Source: Antilocapra americana | Lineage: Eukaryota > Chordata > Mammalia > Artiodactyla > Antilocapridae | Direction of reading: 5' to 3' | DNA length: 64,000 nt | Assembly (NCBI GenBank): GCA_007570785.1 | Contig: ML660777.1 | Span: forward strand, 1,319,845 to 1,383,844 | In this document: positions 45,310 through 56,506 of the stretch, piece by piece | Layout of the letters: every line of letters starts with the position of its first letter | Numbering within the stretch: the stretch's first letter is position 1 | Notes under the pieces: generated by a model | Seen by the model: the letters and a program-made list of their open reading frames with translations, nothing else | The model's database searches: none | What the model was told of the DNA's origin: nothing | Position numbers and translations under genes: made by a program

Positions 45310-45946
45310 ATGAGAATAACACAGAATTTTCAGTTTCATTGTTTGGAAGAACGCTAAGCAGTTGGCTTCCCGACACTTACAGGGAGATGACCAAGTACTG
45401 TACAGCGTTCTTGTCTCCACTGCACCGCTGCGGAGGATGGAACACCGCCTTCTGAAGGTCAGACATGGCCAGTCTCACTGACTGCCCGGCAGGTGAAGCA
45501 GCCCTGTCCACACGCGCGCTCACCAGGGCGCCGTCTCAGGAAGGAAGGCCTGCTGGGAACATGCCACACCCTTCCTCTGGCACTTGCACTTCTTCAAATG
45601 AGGGGAGAGTGCCCTTCCACCCACCTGAGCATCAGCTTAATCTGAGTGAACCACTGGCCCCTGAGGAAATGTCTCTCTGTCGTGTGGGGTGGCTGCCCTG
45701 TACATCAGTCCTTGAAAAGGTGAAAAGTTCTTGTTCTGCATACTGGCTCTTGCAGTTTTTCTCCATTTCTCTCTCTCTCCTCAAGGGAGAAGAAGCTGAG
45801 TTAAGAAGAGAAATGAGAATCTGGACTCTGCTCACCCAAAGAATAATGGATCTATTCTGCTCAAAAAATGCCTTGATTGTTGATGTGTTTACTTCAATTT
45901 CTTCTCTGAAATTTGGGGACAAAGCAAAATTGGAAGTAAGGAGAGA

Positions 45947-45989
45947 TTGTGTGTGTGTGTGTGTGTGTGTGTGTACACGCGTGTGTGCA
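45947..45989. repeat. (GT)n microsatellite
   Basis: About thirteen uninterrupted GT units, then TACACGCGTGTGTGC. Confidence 0.9.
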
Positions 45990-46099
45990 AACAGAGAGCT
46001 CCTTTCTCTAAGGGTTCAAGATAGCCCTGCAATGAGCCTGCCCACCCCACTAAGGCATCAAAACTCATTGTTTTCCCCAAAGCTACATTTAAGCCACCT

Positions 46100-46215
46100 T
46101 TAAAGTAGGACACTTAGGACTCATTTAGTTCATATCCTAAACCTTTGTTTGCTTATCTGTAAAGTGAAGACATTGGATTAGACACAACCTCAGACCCTTC
46201 CAGATCCAAAATGCT
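46100..46215 (+). repeat. Possible MIR-family SINE
   Basis: 'tttgtttgcttatctgtaaa' and 'gtgaagacattggattagac' resemble MIR3-type sequence. Confidence 0.4.
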
Positions 46216-46276
46216 CTCTTGTTATGTTACTGAAACAGAGACAGTAGATCTGGACTTACCCACAGCCAAACATAGT

Positions 46277-46488
46277 CCCGGACTAGTGGTAAGAACCTGC
46301 CTGACAACGCAGGAGACGTAAGACATGCGGGTTTGGTCCCTGGGTGGGGAAGATTCCCTGGAAGAGGACATGACAACCCACTCCAGTAATCTAACTTGGA
46401 GAAGCCTATGGACAGAGGAGCCTGGTGAGCTGCAGTCCATAGGGTTGCAAAGAGTTGACACAACTGAAGTGACTTAACACAGCACAAA
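46277..46488 (+). repeat. Bov-tA SINE
   Basis: A diverged head near 46280, 'gggtttggtccctgggtggg', and a body to 'caactgaagtgacttaacac'. Confidence 0.88.
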
Positions 46489-46954
46489 GCATACTCAACA
46501 CTCTGTGTAAATGCCCTGTTAACCCAAAGGACTTACTAGGCATTCGTGGTATTTTCCTTTGCCTAGTTCAAAAGAAGGAACCAGATTCTATGCATTTTAG
46601 TAAAGTAGCTAAAAAAAGTAGTGGGTTTTAACTCTCATTCTTTGGAAAAGGTAAATGTCAATATGCAGCACAGAGAGCTGAGGCTAAAAAACTCTACTGT
46701 GATGTTGAACCACTTTAGAAAGAAATTTGGTGCTTTTTTCAGCTGCTTTTCCACCATATAAGATAGAAGGGCAGTGGAAATTGTCAAGCCATTTTTTGCT
46801 CCACGCTCTTTCTCCATTATGAATGAAGGCTTGGGATTTGATCAGATAAGCTGAGGTTCACAGCTCTGCACTGCTATTTATGAAGTATTATTTAAAATGT
46901 GGGACATCAGCAATTCCATGCTGCGTGCAGACCTTTCTGTGAAACAATAACAAT
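46489..46954. other. Unique AT-rich intergenic DNA
   Basis: No feature recognised. Confidence 0.4.
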
Positions 46955-47140
46955 AAAAGTAATAGCAGCCACCATACATCGAGTACTTAGTTATGCTCTA
47001 GACTGGGTTCTAGATAAAGGTCTTACCAAAAGTTAATCTTTGGTTAAGTAGGAGTTGGGTAATTTGTCCAAGGTCTTAGCTAGTAAGAGAAGGACCTAGG
47101 ATTTGTACAATTCTGACCCTGAAGTCCGTGTCTCAACCTT
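46955..47140 (-). repeat. MIR SINE, antisense
   Basis: 'gagtacttagttatgctcta', 'gggtaatttgtccaaggtct' and 'gacctaggatttgtacaatt' follow reversed MIR order. Confidence 0.6.
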
Positions 47141-47781
47141 TCCTGGCTTCTGCCACTAGTCTCCATTTGATTGCCAGCCCTTTGACTGTTTCCTGGCTGT
47201 GTAGCCTTATTTGCATTTTGTCTGCCTTCTCTCATGGTTGCAACTCATCTGCAAAGGAATTCATGGCCATGGAACTGGATTTCTCTCGGCAAAGTCTAAG
47301 CAGGCCACTCCAGAAACATGGGAGTGCCCAGTGGCCCATAAGCATCCTTCTTTGATGGGGCCAGCCAGTTGTGGCAGACACACATACATCATGCTATTCA
47401 GAGAGTCCCCTTGGTCTTCTGAGAACCGTGACAAGTGCCCAATTGCCACTCACAAGATTTCCTGAGAAACATTCAGCCCCAAACTAGGCCAATGATTCCC
47501 CAGGTTTTTCTTGCCCACTGATGAATTTTAATTCTCTTTGCATGTATAAGAAGAGCAAATACTACCTAAGTTCTGACAAAGGAATAGGACCTTTCCTTTT
47601 CTTCTTCCCAGGAAAACTGGTGTGGTTGAGTCAAGGGTAAGGGCCATGTGAAAGCCCAGTTGTAAAGCATAGTGTTTTCTGACCCATGGGACTTCTCTAG
47701 ATGATGTCTCCCCCAGAATTCTAATTCACTTTGCCTCTTGGACAAGCTACAGGGTGCATGCAGATTATAGAAAATTTGGAG
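47141..47781. other. Unique intergenic DNA
   Basis: No recognised repeat or exon in 640 bp. Confidence 0.45.
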
Positions 47782-47953
47782 CCTGGGACTTCCCTGGTGG
47801 TCCAGTGGCTAAGACTCTGGGCTCCCAACGCAGGGAGCCTGGGTTTGATCCCTGGTCAGAAAACTAGATCCCACATGTCGCAACTAAGCTAAATGATTCT
47901 GTGTGCTGCAACCAAAGCCCAGGGCACCAAATTAATTAATTAAAACAAAAAGC
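47782..47953 (+). repeat. CHR-type SINE with TSD
   Basis: Flanked by the perfect 10-bp duplication aaatttggag at 47772-47781 and 47954-47963. Head 'gggacttccctggtggtcca', tail 'aattaattaattaaaac'. Confidence 0.93.
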
Positions 47954-47980
47954 AAATTTGGAGACTAGCACCAGTGGCAT

Positions 47981-48184
47981 TGCCCTTCCCTGGTGTTCAG
48001 TGGTAAAGAATCTGCCTGACAATGCAGGAGACATGGGTTTGATACCTGTTTGGGAAGATCCTCTGGCAAAGGAAATGTCAACCCACTCCAGTATTCTTGT
48101 CTGGGAAATCCCATGGACAGAGGATCCATGGGGTCACAAAGAGCTGGACACGACTTAGTGACTATAAACAACAACAACCACTAT
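47981..48184 (+). repeat. Bov-tA SINE
   Basis: 'cccttccctggtgttcagtg' to 'gacacgacttagtgactat' and an 'aacaacaacaacc' tail. The flanks cagtggcat / cagtagcat (47972-47980, 48185-48193) look like its duplication. Confidence 0.9.
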
Positions 48185-48193
48185 CAGTAGCAT

Positions 48194-49882
48194 AAATGAG
48201 GTTTCTCAAACTCCCCTCCACCTCCACGATTTGATGGCTTGGGGGCTCCAGCATCACCACCTGGGAGGGAGCACCTGTGGAGAAGGGCAGGGGTGCCAGG
48301 CAGGGAGAAAGGACCCACTCACAGCACTGCCCAGGGTCCAGACCGAGCAAGTGGAAGACCACGACTTCCCTGAAGCCTTTGCAAGACAATCCCTACACTT
48401 CCATTCCAAAAGGAAAAGAAGCAAACAGTTCAGGACACGTCCTCCAACATGGCATCTGTCTGAACAGAACTGTAACCCCCGTCAGGGATGCTTCCTAGGC
48501 TGTTGATTCCTTGCTGGGGGCAAGGAAGCACACCTGAGGAGACAAAGCGACTTCTCTGCTTCCTGTGAGTGCAGGAGCAATCTGGGTCTGAGCACATCTG
48601 AAGGGTCAGTGCCGGCACTACTGACCACCGATCGGGTGGGAATCATCTAGTGTTTGTGAGATGCCCTGTGGCCACTCTGCATGGACCTCCATCCAAGTTC
48701 AGGGAGCCCTTCCAGACTGTTACAGATCGTGGTAGATGTGATCCCCCACTCTGGGGTCCTATTGACTTCAGTGGACCATTTACAGCCTGGCACAGAGCCT
48801 ATGATTGATGAAATTCACATCATTTGCCTTTGTTGCTGTGCCCTGATGCTAACCTCTGGGAGAGAGAAGCAAGCTGCCCAAACTCAGCTCTGGGCTTGAG
48901 AGTCACATCCTTAGTGACTGAGCTCCCGTGACGCTCAACGTTTGAGCGGAATGTCCTCCACAGCTCTCTTCCTGGTGTGGCGACTTCTACAAGCTATGCT
49001 TGAGTCATGCAGCCCACAGGCCGGTGTACTCAGACGTGATGGAAGGCTGAGTGCTGCTAATATCTGTAATGATATCCATACACCAAAGAAAATCCAGTTT
49101 CTGTGGAAGGCTCTATTAGTCCATATCCCAGCATGACGCAGGGTTGGGATCTGGGGAAGATGGATTGCACCTTCTGCCCATGGGGTGAAAGGCAAGCTCA
49201 GGACTCAGAAAAGAGTAGTTTAAAATCTTTCAAAAAATGAATTGGATAACCATTCAAATTGAATGGCTTAGTTATATAGCTCCCAGAGGCAGGAAATAAG
49301 ACTCTCTCTTCCAGCTGTATTCTATGAAAAGATCATTACAGAAGACAGTTCTGTCTACCTTTTAATCTCAAGTAATACTTAAAGACACTTCATTAAGTAC
49401 ACTTTACAAAGATACTTCCTGTTCCTTATTCAGTGTTTTTTTTTTCCCCTTTTTGCCTGATCTTGTTAGCAGTGTTAAAGATACTAGGCACTCTTTTTTT
49501 TCAGGAAGAATTTAACTAAATTCTTTTAAATATTAGTATCTATTTTTCTTGGTTCTAAACTTCTCTCCTTTGCCACGTCTGGATTTTTCAGTCCTTTTCC
49601 TTATACTGAGTCCTCAAGTGTTTCCAGGAGACCAGCAAAAACAAAGATAACCATCGCAATTAGTATCTTATGCCTCAAGCTGTGGCTTTCTTAATCTTAG
49701 CCCTTAGTTTTGGCTTTCATTTGATTTCAAAGAGCATTTCAGTACCTAATAGATCAATCACATCTTGCCTCTCCCTGCATCTCTCTCAGTTTTTCCCTTA
49801 GCTTTGCTTGGCATTCATGGAGAAAGCTCAGTCAACCTCATCAGATGAGTGCATGGTTCTCATAATTTGGAGGCCCTGAGGA
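48194..49882. other. Unique intergenic DNA, GC-richer at 48200-49200
   Basis: No transposable element is recognised in 1.7 kb. The first kilobase is relatively GC-rich and keeps several CpGs, then the sequence turns AT-rich. No open frame has coding character. Confidence 0.45.
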
Positions 49883-50640
49883 TAGACAAAGAACTAAAGA
49901 GCCTCTTGATGAAAGTGAAAGAGGAGAGTGAAAAAGTTGCCTTAAAACTCAACGTTCAGAAAACTAACATCATGGCATTCGGTCCCATCACTGCATGGCA
50001 AATAGATGGGGAAACAATGAAAACAGTGAGAGAAGTTATTTTTTGGACTTCAAAATCACTGCAGATGGTGACTGCGGCCATGAAATTAAAAGATGATTGC
50101 TCCTTGGAAGAAAAACTATGACCAACCTAGACAGCATATCAAAAAGCAGAGACATTGCTTTGCCAACAAAGGTCCATCTAGTCAAAGCTATGGTTTTTCC
50201 AGTAGTCATGTATGGATGTGACAGTTGGACTATAAAGAAAGCTGAGCGTTGATGAATTTATGCTTTTGAGCTGTGGTGTTGGAGAAGACTCTTGAGAGTC
50301 CCTTGGACTGCAAGGAGATCCAACCAGTCCATCCTAAATGAAATCAGTCCTGAATATTTATTGGAAGGACTGATGCTGAAGCTGAAACTCCAATACTTTG
50401 GTCACCTGATGTGAAGAGCTGACTCATTTGAAAAGACACTGATGCTGGGAAAGATCAAAGGTGGGAGGAGAAGGGGACGACAGAGGATGAGATGGTTGGA
50501 TGGCATCACTGACTTGATGGACATGAGTTTGAGTAAGCTCTGGGAGTTGGTGATGGACAGGGAAGTCTGGCATGCTGCAGTCCATGGGGTCGCAAAGAGT
50601 CAGACATGACTGAGTGACTGAACTGACTGATTGACTGATG
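49883..50640 (+). mobile_element. BovB (RTE-type LINE) 3' fragment
   Basis: It encodes, with breaks, the C-terminal part of the BovB reverse transcriptase: an open frame (49849-50121) covers the region equivalent to KSLLMKVKEESEKVALKLNVQ. Frame shifts and stops follow, then the 3' UTR through 'gatggttggatggcatcact' to the terminal 'gaactgactgattgactg' units. The YADD active-site region and everything upstream are missing. It is opposite in orientation to the copy at 18558-20062. Confidence 0.93.
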
Positions 50641-51047
50641 ATGGACAGACGGGAGGAAGTAACCTTCATTATTCATATTAGATTGGATCACATGAATTTG
50701 CCAATACCAGACCATTTTTTGGTCTATAAAATTAACTTCACGTGGTTTAAACTAATACAGGAGTTTTAGGCTCATATTTACAGAGTGAATCACAATTTTC
50801 CTATAAAATCTACTCAGGCAGAGAATAAGATTGTCTTCTTCACTGAAGGCTACCTTCATGTTCAACTCCACATTTTTCTAAAGAGGATAATAGCTAATAT
50901 TTGCTGGACAATCCTGCATCTTCTCATGTAATCCTTGCATCAATTCCATGAGGTAGGATTTTATGACTCCCATTTTACAGATCTGAACATTGAGGCTCCT
51001 CCTTTGCACTTTCCTCCTACCACAAAGTTTCATCTTTGCATTAACCT
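50641..51047. other. Unique DNA with a MIR relic
   Basis: Mostly unrecognised AT-rich sequence; a MIR piece at 50885-51000 is listed separately. Confidence 0.4.
50885..51000 (-). repeat. MIR SINE fragment, antisense
   Basis: 'aatagctaatatttgctgga', 'attccatgaggtaggatttt' and 'cattttacagatctgaacat' are reversed MIR landmarks. Confidence 0.65.
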
Positions 51048-51172
51048 CTCATCCTTTTTTTTGGCTGAGCCTCATGACTTGTGGGATCTTAGTTCCCTGA
51101 GCAGAGACTGAACCCTGGTCACTGCAGTAAAAGTGTCTGAGTCCTCAACACTGGATAACCAGGGAATTCTCC
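51048..51172 (-). repeat. CHR-type SINE
   Basis: 'cttgtgggatcttagttccc' and a diverged reversed head 'ataaccagggaattctcc'. Confidence 0.75.
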
Positions 51173-52390
51173 AACTTCTCATGTTTTAAAAAGGTCTTCC
51201 TAATATTCCTTTTCAAGTGATTTTGCCTAAAACAAATGTGGACAAGTTATCTACCACCTGATCTTCACTGGGCTGTAATCACCCAAGATACGATAGCGAT
51301 GCCTTCCCAGTGATAAGGAAACTAGGAGCAGTACCATTTATTTACCAGTCTGGGCACTTCATTTCCTCAAGTATAAATGTTTTGGCATTATATTTTGTTT
51401 TAAAATTGTTGGCAGATGACCGATTTGTACATGTTAACAAACAAACCTGGAACCTAGAGCACAAAGTATCATGTTTATAGATGTCATCAAATAAAATGTA
51501 AGAAATTAAATTAATGTGACACATACTTAATGAAGCACACAATCATTATGATGTCTCACGGTAATTAGGCACACGTGGGATGTATTCCATGTAAATAACT
51601 GTAATTGGTTTGACTGTACATAGATTTCTAGGTTTTTTTTTTTTCTGATCACATTTAGTTTTATAAGGTCTATAAAGGGTATCAATGTGGAACTGTGTAC
51701 CCAGATACCATGTGTCATCACCTCTGTCACCATCATCATACATGCACTGACCTGCACAGGTATGGGTCTTGTACCATTTCCCTGAACAGTTAGAATTTAC
51801 TTCTCCCCTCTTCCCCCAATCCCAGCCCAATACCATTGCTTCTTGGGCTGCAGGAATGCCCCTACCACCTCCCCTCCTGCCATGCTTCTCCTAGACTCAC
51901 GCCCTGAAGGGTTCCTCTGGCAGCTGCTAGAGCTGTACTTTTCTGTCTCCCTGGATGTCCTGGATGCTGAGGGCTTGAGTGACTACTCTCTGAGCTCCAG
52001 TGTTGTAAATGAGAGTGATGCTGGGGTTAATGTGAAAGAGGATGAGATAGATGCAGGAAGGGGAAGAAAGGGCTTAAGCCTGGGCTGCTGACCAAGCGTG
52101 GGGATTTAGGGTTGCAAGTGACCCCCTATTCATATCAGGTGAAACCAAGGGGGGATTTATTGGACCCCATAACTGAAATATAAGGGCTGAATTCTAGCAC
52201 TCAGGAATATCTTTGGGGCTCTGTGTTTCTCTTTCCCTAAGCATTGCTTTTCTCTGTGCTGATTTAATCTCAGGCAGCCATATCTGCATGGTACGAAGAC
52301 AGCCATCAGCAGCTTCAGGCTTAAATCAACCATTTCAGAAACTGTAGTAGTTTCAACAAAACTCCTGAGTTCAACTACAATTTCCATGGC
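51173..52390. other. Unique intergenic DNA
   Basis: About 1.2 kb with no recognised repeat apart from a short poly-T near 51633. An open frame at 51843-52091 has no known domain. Confidence 0.45.
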
Positions 52391-52565
52391 CATTGTTGTT
52401 TACTCGCTAAGTCATGTCCTACTCTTTGCCATGGACTGTAGCCCTCCAGACCCCAAGGTCCATGAAATTTTCCAGGCAAGAATGCCAGAGTGGGTTGCCA
52501 TTTCCTTGTTCATCTTCCTTAACCAGGGATCGAACTTGCTTCTTCTGCATTGCAGGGGGATTTTA
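52391..52565 (-). repeat. Bov-tA SINE, shortened
   Basis: 'cattgttgtttactcgctaa' through 'gggttgccatttccttg'; the reversed head is reduced and lacks the usual 'gccaccagggaagcc' end. Confidence 0.82.
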
Positions 52566-52608
52566 GTGACTGTAATTTGAGAGTTAGGATCCCAAAGGAA
52601 ACAAGGTT

Positions 52609-52708
52609 TTGTTGTTGTTTAGTTGTTAAGTCGTGTCTGACTCTTTGTGACCCCATGAACTGTAGCCCACTAGGCTTCTCTGTCCATGGAAGTTTCCAGG
52701 CAAATGCC
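52609..52708 (-). repeat. Bov-A fragment
   Basis: 'ttgttgtttagttgttaagt' to 'gaagtttccaggcaaatg'. The head half is missing. Confidence 0.8.
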
Positions 52709-53344
52709 CTCTGCCTCTCTCTTCCAAGCAGAGAGGCCAAGGGCATGTGATGATGCTCTTGTGAATGGCTGGGGCTCCATCACAGGACAACCTTTAGAGC
52801 CAGAGGTGGATTCAGTCCCACTAGACCAAGTAGGCAGATAGTGGGCAATAGTAGGCTGCAAAAGAAAATTGGATGCTGTTATCAGAAAAGGGATTATGGA
52901 AGTGGGCAGATTATAGAAATGACAGATGTCTACTCTAGCTGGTGAAACAGAGGGCAGAGAGAGCACAAGTGAAATGGCCTTTGAGCGCCCATATCTCAGA
53001 CAGTTGTCTCAGAGAAGAGGAAGTATTAGGATTGAGGTAAATACAAGAAATGGGAGTAGATATAATCTCAGCGACCTATTGCACCTATTAAGTGGGTCTT
53101 TCAAGACCTTAAACTGAGCAAAAGTTTTACTTTTCTCTCCTTTAAAGCATCTCCCTCTACTGCATGCTGATATCTGCAATTTCTTTAATCACAGACAATC
53201 CTTTATTCTACAAACAGAGAAAATAGATTTAAGTGAAAATGCACTGGGGAAGGCAACGTAGAGATATGAACGAGTTGCAGTCAAAGTAGAACTGAAACTA
53301 TCACATCATAAAGAACAGGGGAAGTAATGCCATTAAAACAGAAA
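52709..53344. other. Unique intergenic DNA
   Basis: No recognised element. Confidence 0.45.
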
Positions 53345-53455
53345 GGAAGAGATTTTCCTGGTGATCCAGAGGTTAAGACTCCATGCTTCTTATGCAGGGG
53401 GCATGGGTTCAATCCCTGGTTGGAGAACTAAGATCCCACAAGCTGCAAGGAGATA
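53345..53455 (+). repeat. CHR-type SINE
   Basis: 'gagattttcctggtgatcca', 'ggttggagaactaagatccc', ending at an AT-rich tail that has expanded into a tandem repeat. Confidence 0.78.
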
Positions 53456-53507
53456 AATATATGTATTTAAATAAATACATTAAATAAATATATGTATTTA
53501 AAAAAAG
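53455..53507. repeat. AT-rich tandem repeat
   Basis: Two near-copies of a roughly 28-bp unit, each containing 'aaatatatgtatttaa', probably grown from the CHR tail. Confidence 0.7.
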
Positions 53508-53534
53508 AGGAAAGAAAGAATAAATATAGCTGAT

Positions 53535-53690
53535 TAAAGATAGAGGACACTCTGTGGGGACCTAAATGGAAGAAAATCCAAGGAAGAGGGGATATATCTA
53601 TACGTGTGGCTAATTCACTTTGTTGTACAGCAGAAACTAATGCAACATTGTAAAGCAAATATACTGCAATTAAAACGAAAAGAAGACAGA
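53535..53690 (+). repeat. L1 3' UTR fragment
   Basis: 'ctctgtggggacctaaatgg', 'ggggatatatctatacgtgt', 'gttgtacagcagaaactaat' are the sense 3' terminus of artiodactyl L1. Confidence 0.75.
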
Positions 53691-54195
53691 GACAGTCAAA
53701 GCTCACTTCTCAAATCTGTCAATGTCAACTCTGTTGATTGAACACAAATAGCGGCCACAAGATTGATCTTAGTGGAAACTCAATAATACTATGTTTTAAC
53801 TGCTGGTCACTTTGTTTTTAAAGCTTCTTACTTTATTGAATGAGAACGAAACTTTCCAAACTTAGTATTTTCTCTTAGTTGAGAAGTCTCTGTAGCCTGG
53901 ACAATCTTGGCCCAGTTAGGTCATGATTTAAACTAGTGAAAAGAATGCAAGATAAAACATGCCACAGGAGAAATGTGTTGGCTCTCAGCCATACCCAGAG
54001 TCTTGGCATGTCTTAATAAAGTTAAACTTCCCCCTACCGCTTCTCTGATATAATCTGAATTTTGCTAAACAAGACTTAAACAAACTTGAACTTCATTCCA
54101 GAAAGGTAGAGAGAATAGTTTAAGCTTTGGAATCCCTTAAAGGTCCTTAAATTTTAGAAATTCAGGTTTATTCAATATGTAAAAGACACTTAAAA
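53691..54195. other. Unique intergenic DNA
   Basis: Nothing recognised in about 500 bp. Confidence 0.4.
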
Positions 54196-54325
54196 GGATT
54201 CCTGGTGGTCCAGTGATTAGAATCTCAGGCTTTCACTCCTGGGGCCTGGGTTCAATCCCTGGTCCAGGAACTAAGATTCTAAAAGCTGTGGCCAAAAAAC
54301 AAAGAGCAGCAGTATAAAAAAATTT
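54196..54325 (+). repeat. CHR-type SINE
   Basis: 'ggattcctggtggtccagtg', 'ggtccaggaactaagattct', A-rich tail. Confidence 0.78.
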
Positions 54326-55026
54326 AAAAGATCCGATTAAAAATTTAAACAAAAAATGAAATAATTTTTTAAAAATAACACATTATGTTCCCCTCAATGT
54401 GACACCATCTAAGTGGACTTTCAGTGAATGAAAGAGTGTTTAGGAGGCTGATTCTTCCAGTGACTTGGCTTTCAGACTTGACCATGTGGGTCAGATATTC
54501 TGAAGATGTCCCAGTGGAGGTTAGTAATGTGAGGACCGAAAATGTGACATCACAGTCCAAGTGTTTTTTATGATATTCACTCTTCCACATGAGAAACATT
54601 TCAAAGAAATTGTATGGGCCAAACGATATTCTAAAAACAGCAATAAAGAGAATCAACACTACAAAAAAGCTGTCCTGATTATCCTGGGTGTTGATGAAAA
54701 ACAGTAATATTTTGGTCAAGTAGAATGACAGGCAATTGTCAGAAATGGTAGGGGTAGAATAATGTAAAGAAAAAGTCTGGAAGATAAGATGCCTTTTCAT
54801 CTCTTTGGTAAAACACATTAAAATCTATAGTCATAATTTTAAGTTTAATTCCCAGTTCTCAACTGGGAGAGAGAAGGGAAATTCTTACCATATATCTGAG
54901 CATCAAAAATGAGAACTAAAGATACACCAAGACTTGGGTGAGCTTCCCTTATTGGCAATATTTCATATATGTTGTCACATGTTATTGCCAAAAGAATTAT
55001 ATGCACTGTCTCAACTCCACTTGAGA
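54326..55026. other. Unrecognised AT-rich DNA with a 149-codon antisense frame
   Basis: The frame at 54818-54369 (minus) has one hydrophobic stretch near residues 50-65 but no motif I can assign. It could be chance or part of an old element. Confidence 0.3.
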
Positions 55027-55150
55027 GAGGAATATTGGATGTTTGTAACTTGTTTCTTTTGGACTCCATCCACCCTGTAAGCCTTTTTCCTTTGCTAATT
55101 TAATTCTATATACTTTTGCTACAATAAATTATAACTGTGAATGGAAAAAG
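55027..55150 (+). repeat. Possible old LTR 3' end
   Basis: 'aacttgtttcttttggactc', 'cctttttcctttgctaattt' and an AATAAA signal in 'ctacaataaattataactg' resemble the R/U5 end of an old ERVL-type LTR. No internal genes are visible. Family not named. Confidence 0.35.
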
Positions 55151-56294
55151 AAAAAGATGAAAAGCTAAGGGTGTTGGCTGTAACCACAGATAAACCTGAA
55201 CACTGCAGTGAAACTTAGACTTCCCTCATAGAATTCATGACTCTCGTTTATACTCAGAGTTGCTATATAACAAGTGTACATAGGCAGGATAGAAATCAAA
55301 TCACCCTCTGGGTATACATCAAAGGAAGTAGCATCTCCAACCCTATTTCCCAATGTATAATACTCATTATGCTTGTTTCTGTGTTCCTATGTTCAGATGG
55401 TCTTCGAATCCAATAGCCTATCAGCCACAATTATCTATGTCTCCGTGGCTAATCTGCTCCAAAAAGATCTTTGCCTGAAAGCCTTCTGTTTAAGTTTACT
55501 CTGGACAATGGCAAAGGCCACGACGGGCTGCTATGAAGACCTCCATGGCACCCTCACCCAGACAAATGCCCCAGACAGGCCTGGAGACTCCTGCGGGGAG
55601 GCCTCCCTCTAACCACTTCACTACCTTTTACCCTCAAGTCAACAGGAAAGGAAAACAGCAACAAAAATGAAGTTAAGGGCTCTAAGTTTGAGACTGTGAG
55701 GCATTTGAAATCAGGTAGGATTGGGTAGGATCACAGTTTTACACATGGATGGACAGATGGCTGTGTTTGCCTCTCCCTGGGTCAACATCAGCGATAACCT
55801 CCCGCCTCCTTCCTAGCCTGCTATTAACTCACGGTATAAAATACTTCTCAAATTATGGACTGTGTCAGGTGATCTCAGGTGGGAATTAACCCAAATAATC
55901 CACTGAACCTAGCTAGTTTTGTATCTGTTTGTTTTACACAGTAAAATAGGAAAATAGAAAGATTGTACACCATGAGAGATTTGGCTGTCTCCAGTCAACT
56001 GTCTCTGCTGCACTAAAGGCTGGAGGAGGAAGTCTCTGAGAAATCTCTCTGGTCTTTGTTAGGGAGCCAGGCTTTGATGTAAATGGCTTGGGCAACCTGA
56101 ATGTTCACATTTAGAAACAGACTCTGGGGCCAGCTGAGAACCAGGTGAGAAATCATAATTTGATTGCTACCAGGATATTTTTTCTGATGATTCAAACTGG
56201 TGTGTGTGTGTGTGTGTGTGTAGGTCTGTGTCAGATGTAGGGTTGGTGTGCAATTTGCCAAGAGGCTGAATTTGCTGAGAGGTAGGAAATTAAA
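55151..56294. other. Unique intergenic DNA
   Basis: About 1.1 kb without recognised repeats apart from the GT tract listed separately. An open frame at 55373-55612 is not recognised. Confidence 0.45.
56198..56223. repeat. (GT)n microsatellite
   Basis: About eleven GT units without interruption. Confidence 0.88.
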
Positions 56295-56506
56295 GGGCTT
56301 CCCAGGTGGCACAGTGGTAAAGAACCCGCCGGCTAATGCAGAAGACACGGGTTTGATCCCTGGGTGGGGAAGATCCCCTGGAGAAGGAAATGGCAACCCA
56401 ATGCAGTATTCTTGCCTGGGAAATCCCATGGATAGAGGAGCCTGGCAGGCTACAGTCCATAGGGTCGCAAAAGAGGACACGACTGAGTGACTAAATAACA
56501 ACAACC
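56295..56506 (+). repeat. Bov-tA SINE, full length
   Basis: Head 'gggcttcccaggtggcacag' to 'gacacgactgagtgactaa' with an 'ataacaacaacc' tail; low apparent divergence. Confidence 0.92.

Larger units (their letters stand above)
45310..46276. other. Unique DNA with a GT microsatellite and a MIR relic
   Basis: The part at 45400-45600 is GC-richer than its surroundings. A 212-codon open frame (45465-46103) spans the GT repeat and shows no recognisable domain, so I do not call it. The MIR and GT tract are listed separately. Confidence 0.45.

Noticed and set aside
45465..46103. 212-codon plus-strand open frame
   Set aside because: It runs through a GT microsatellite (giving a Cys-Val run), has no recognisable domain or splice context, and its length is plausible by chance in a GC-richer patch.
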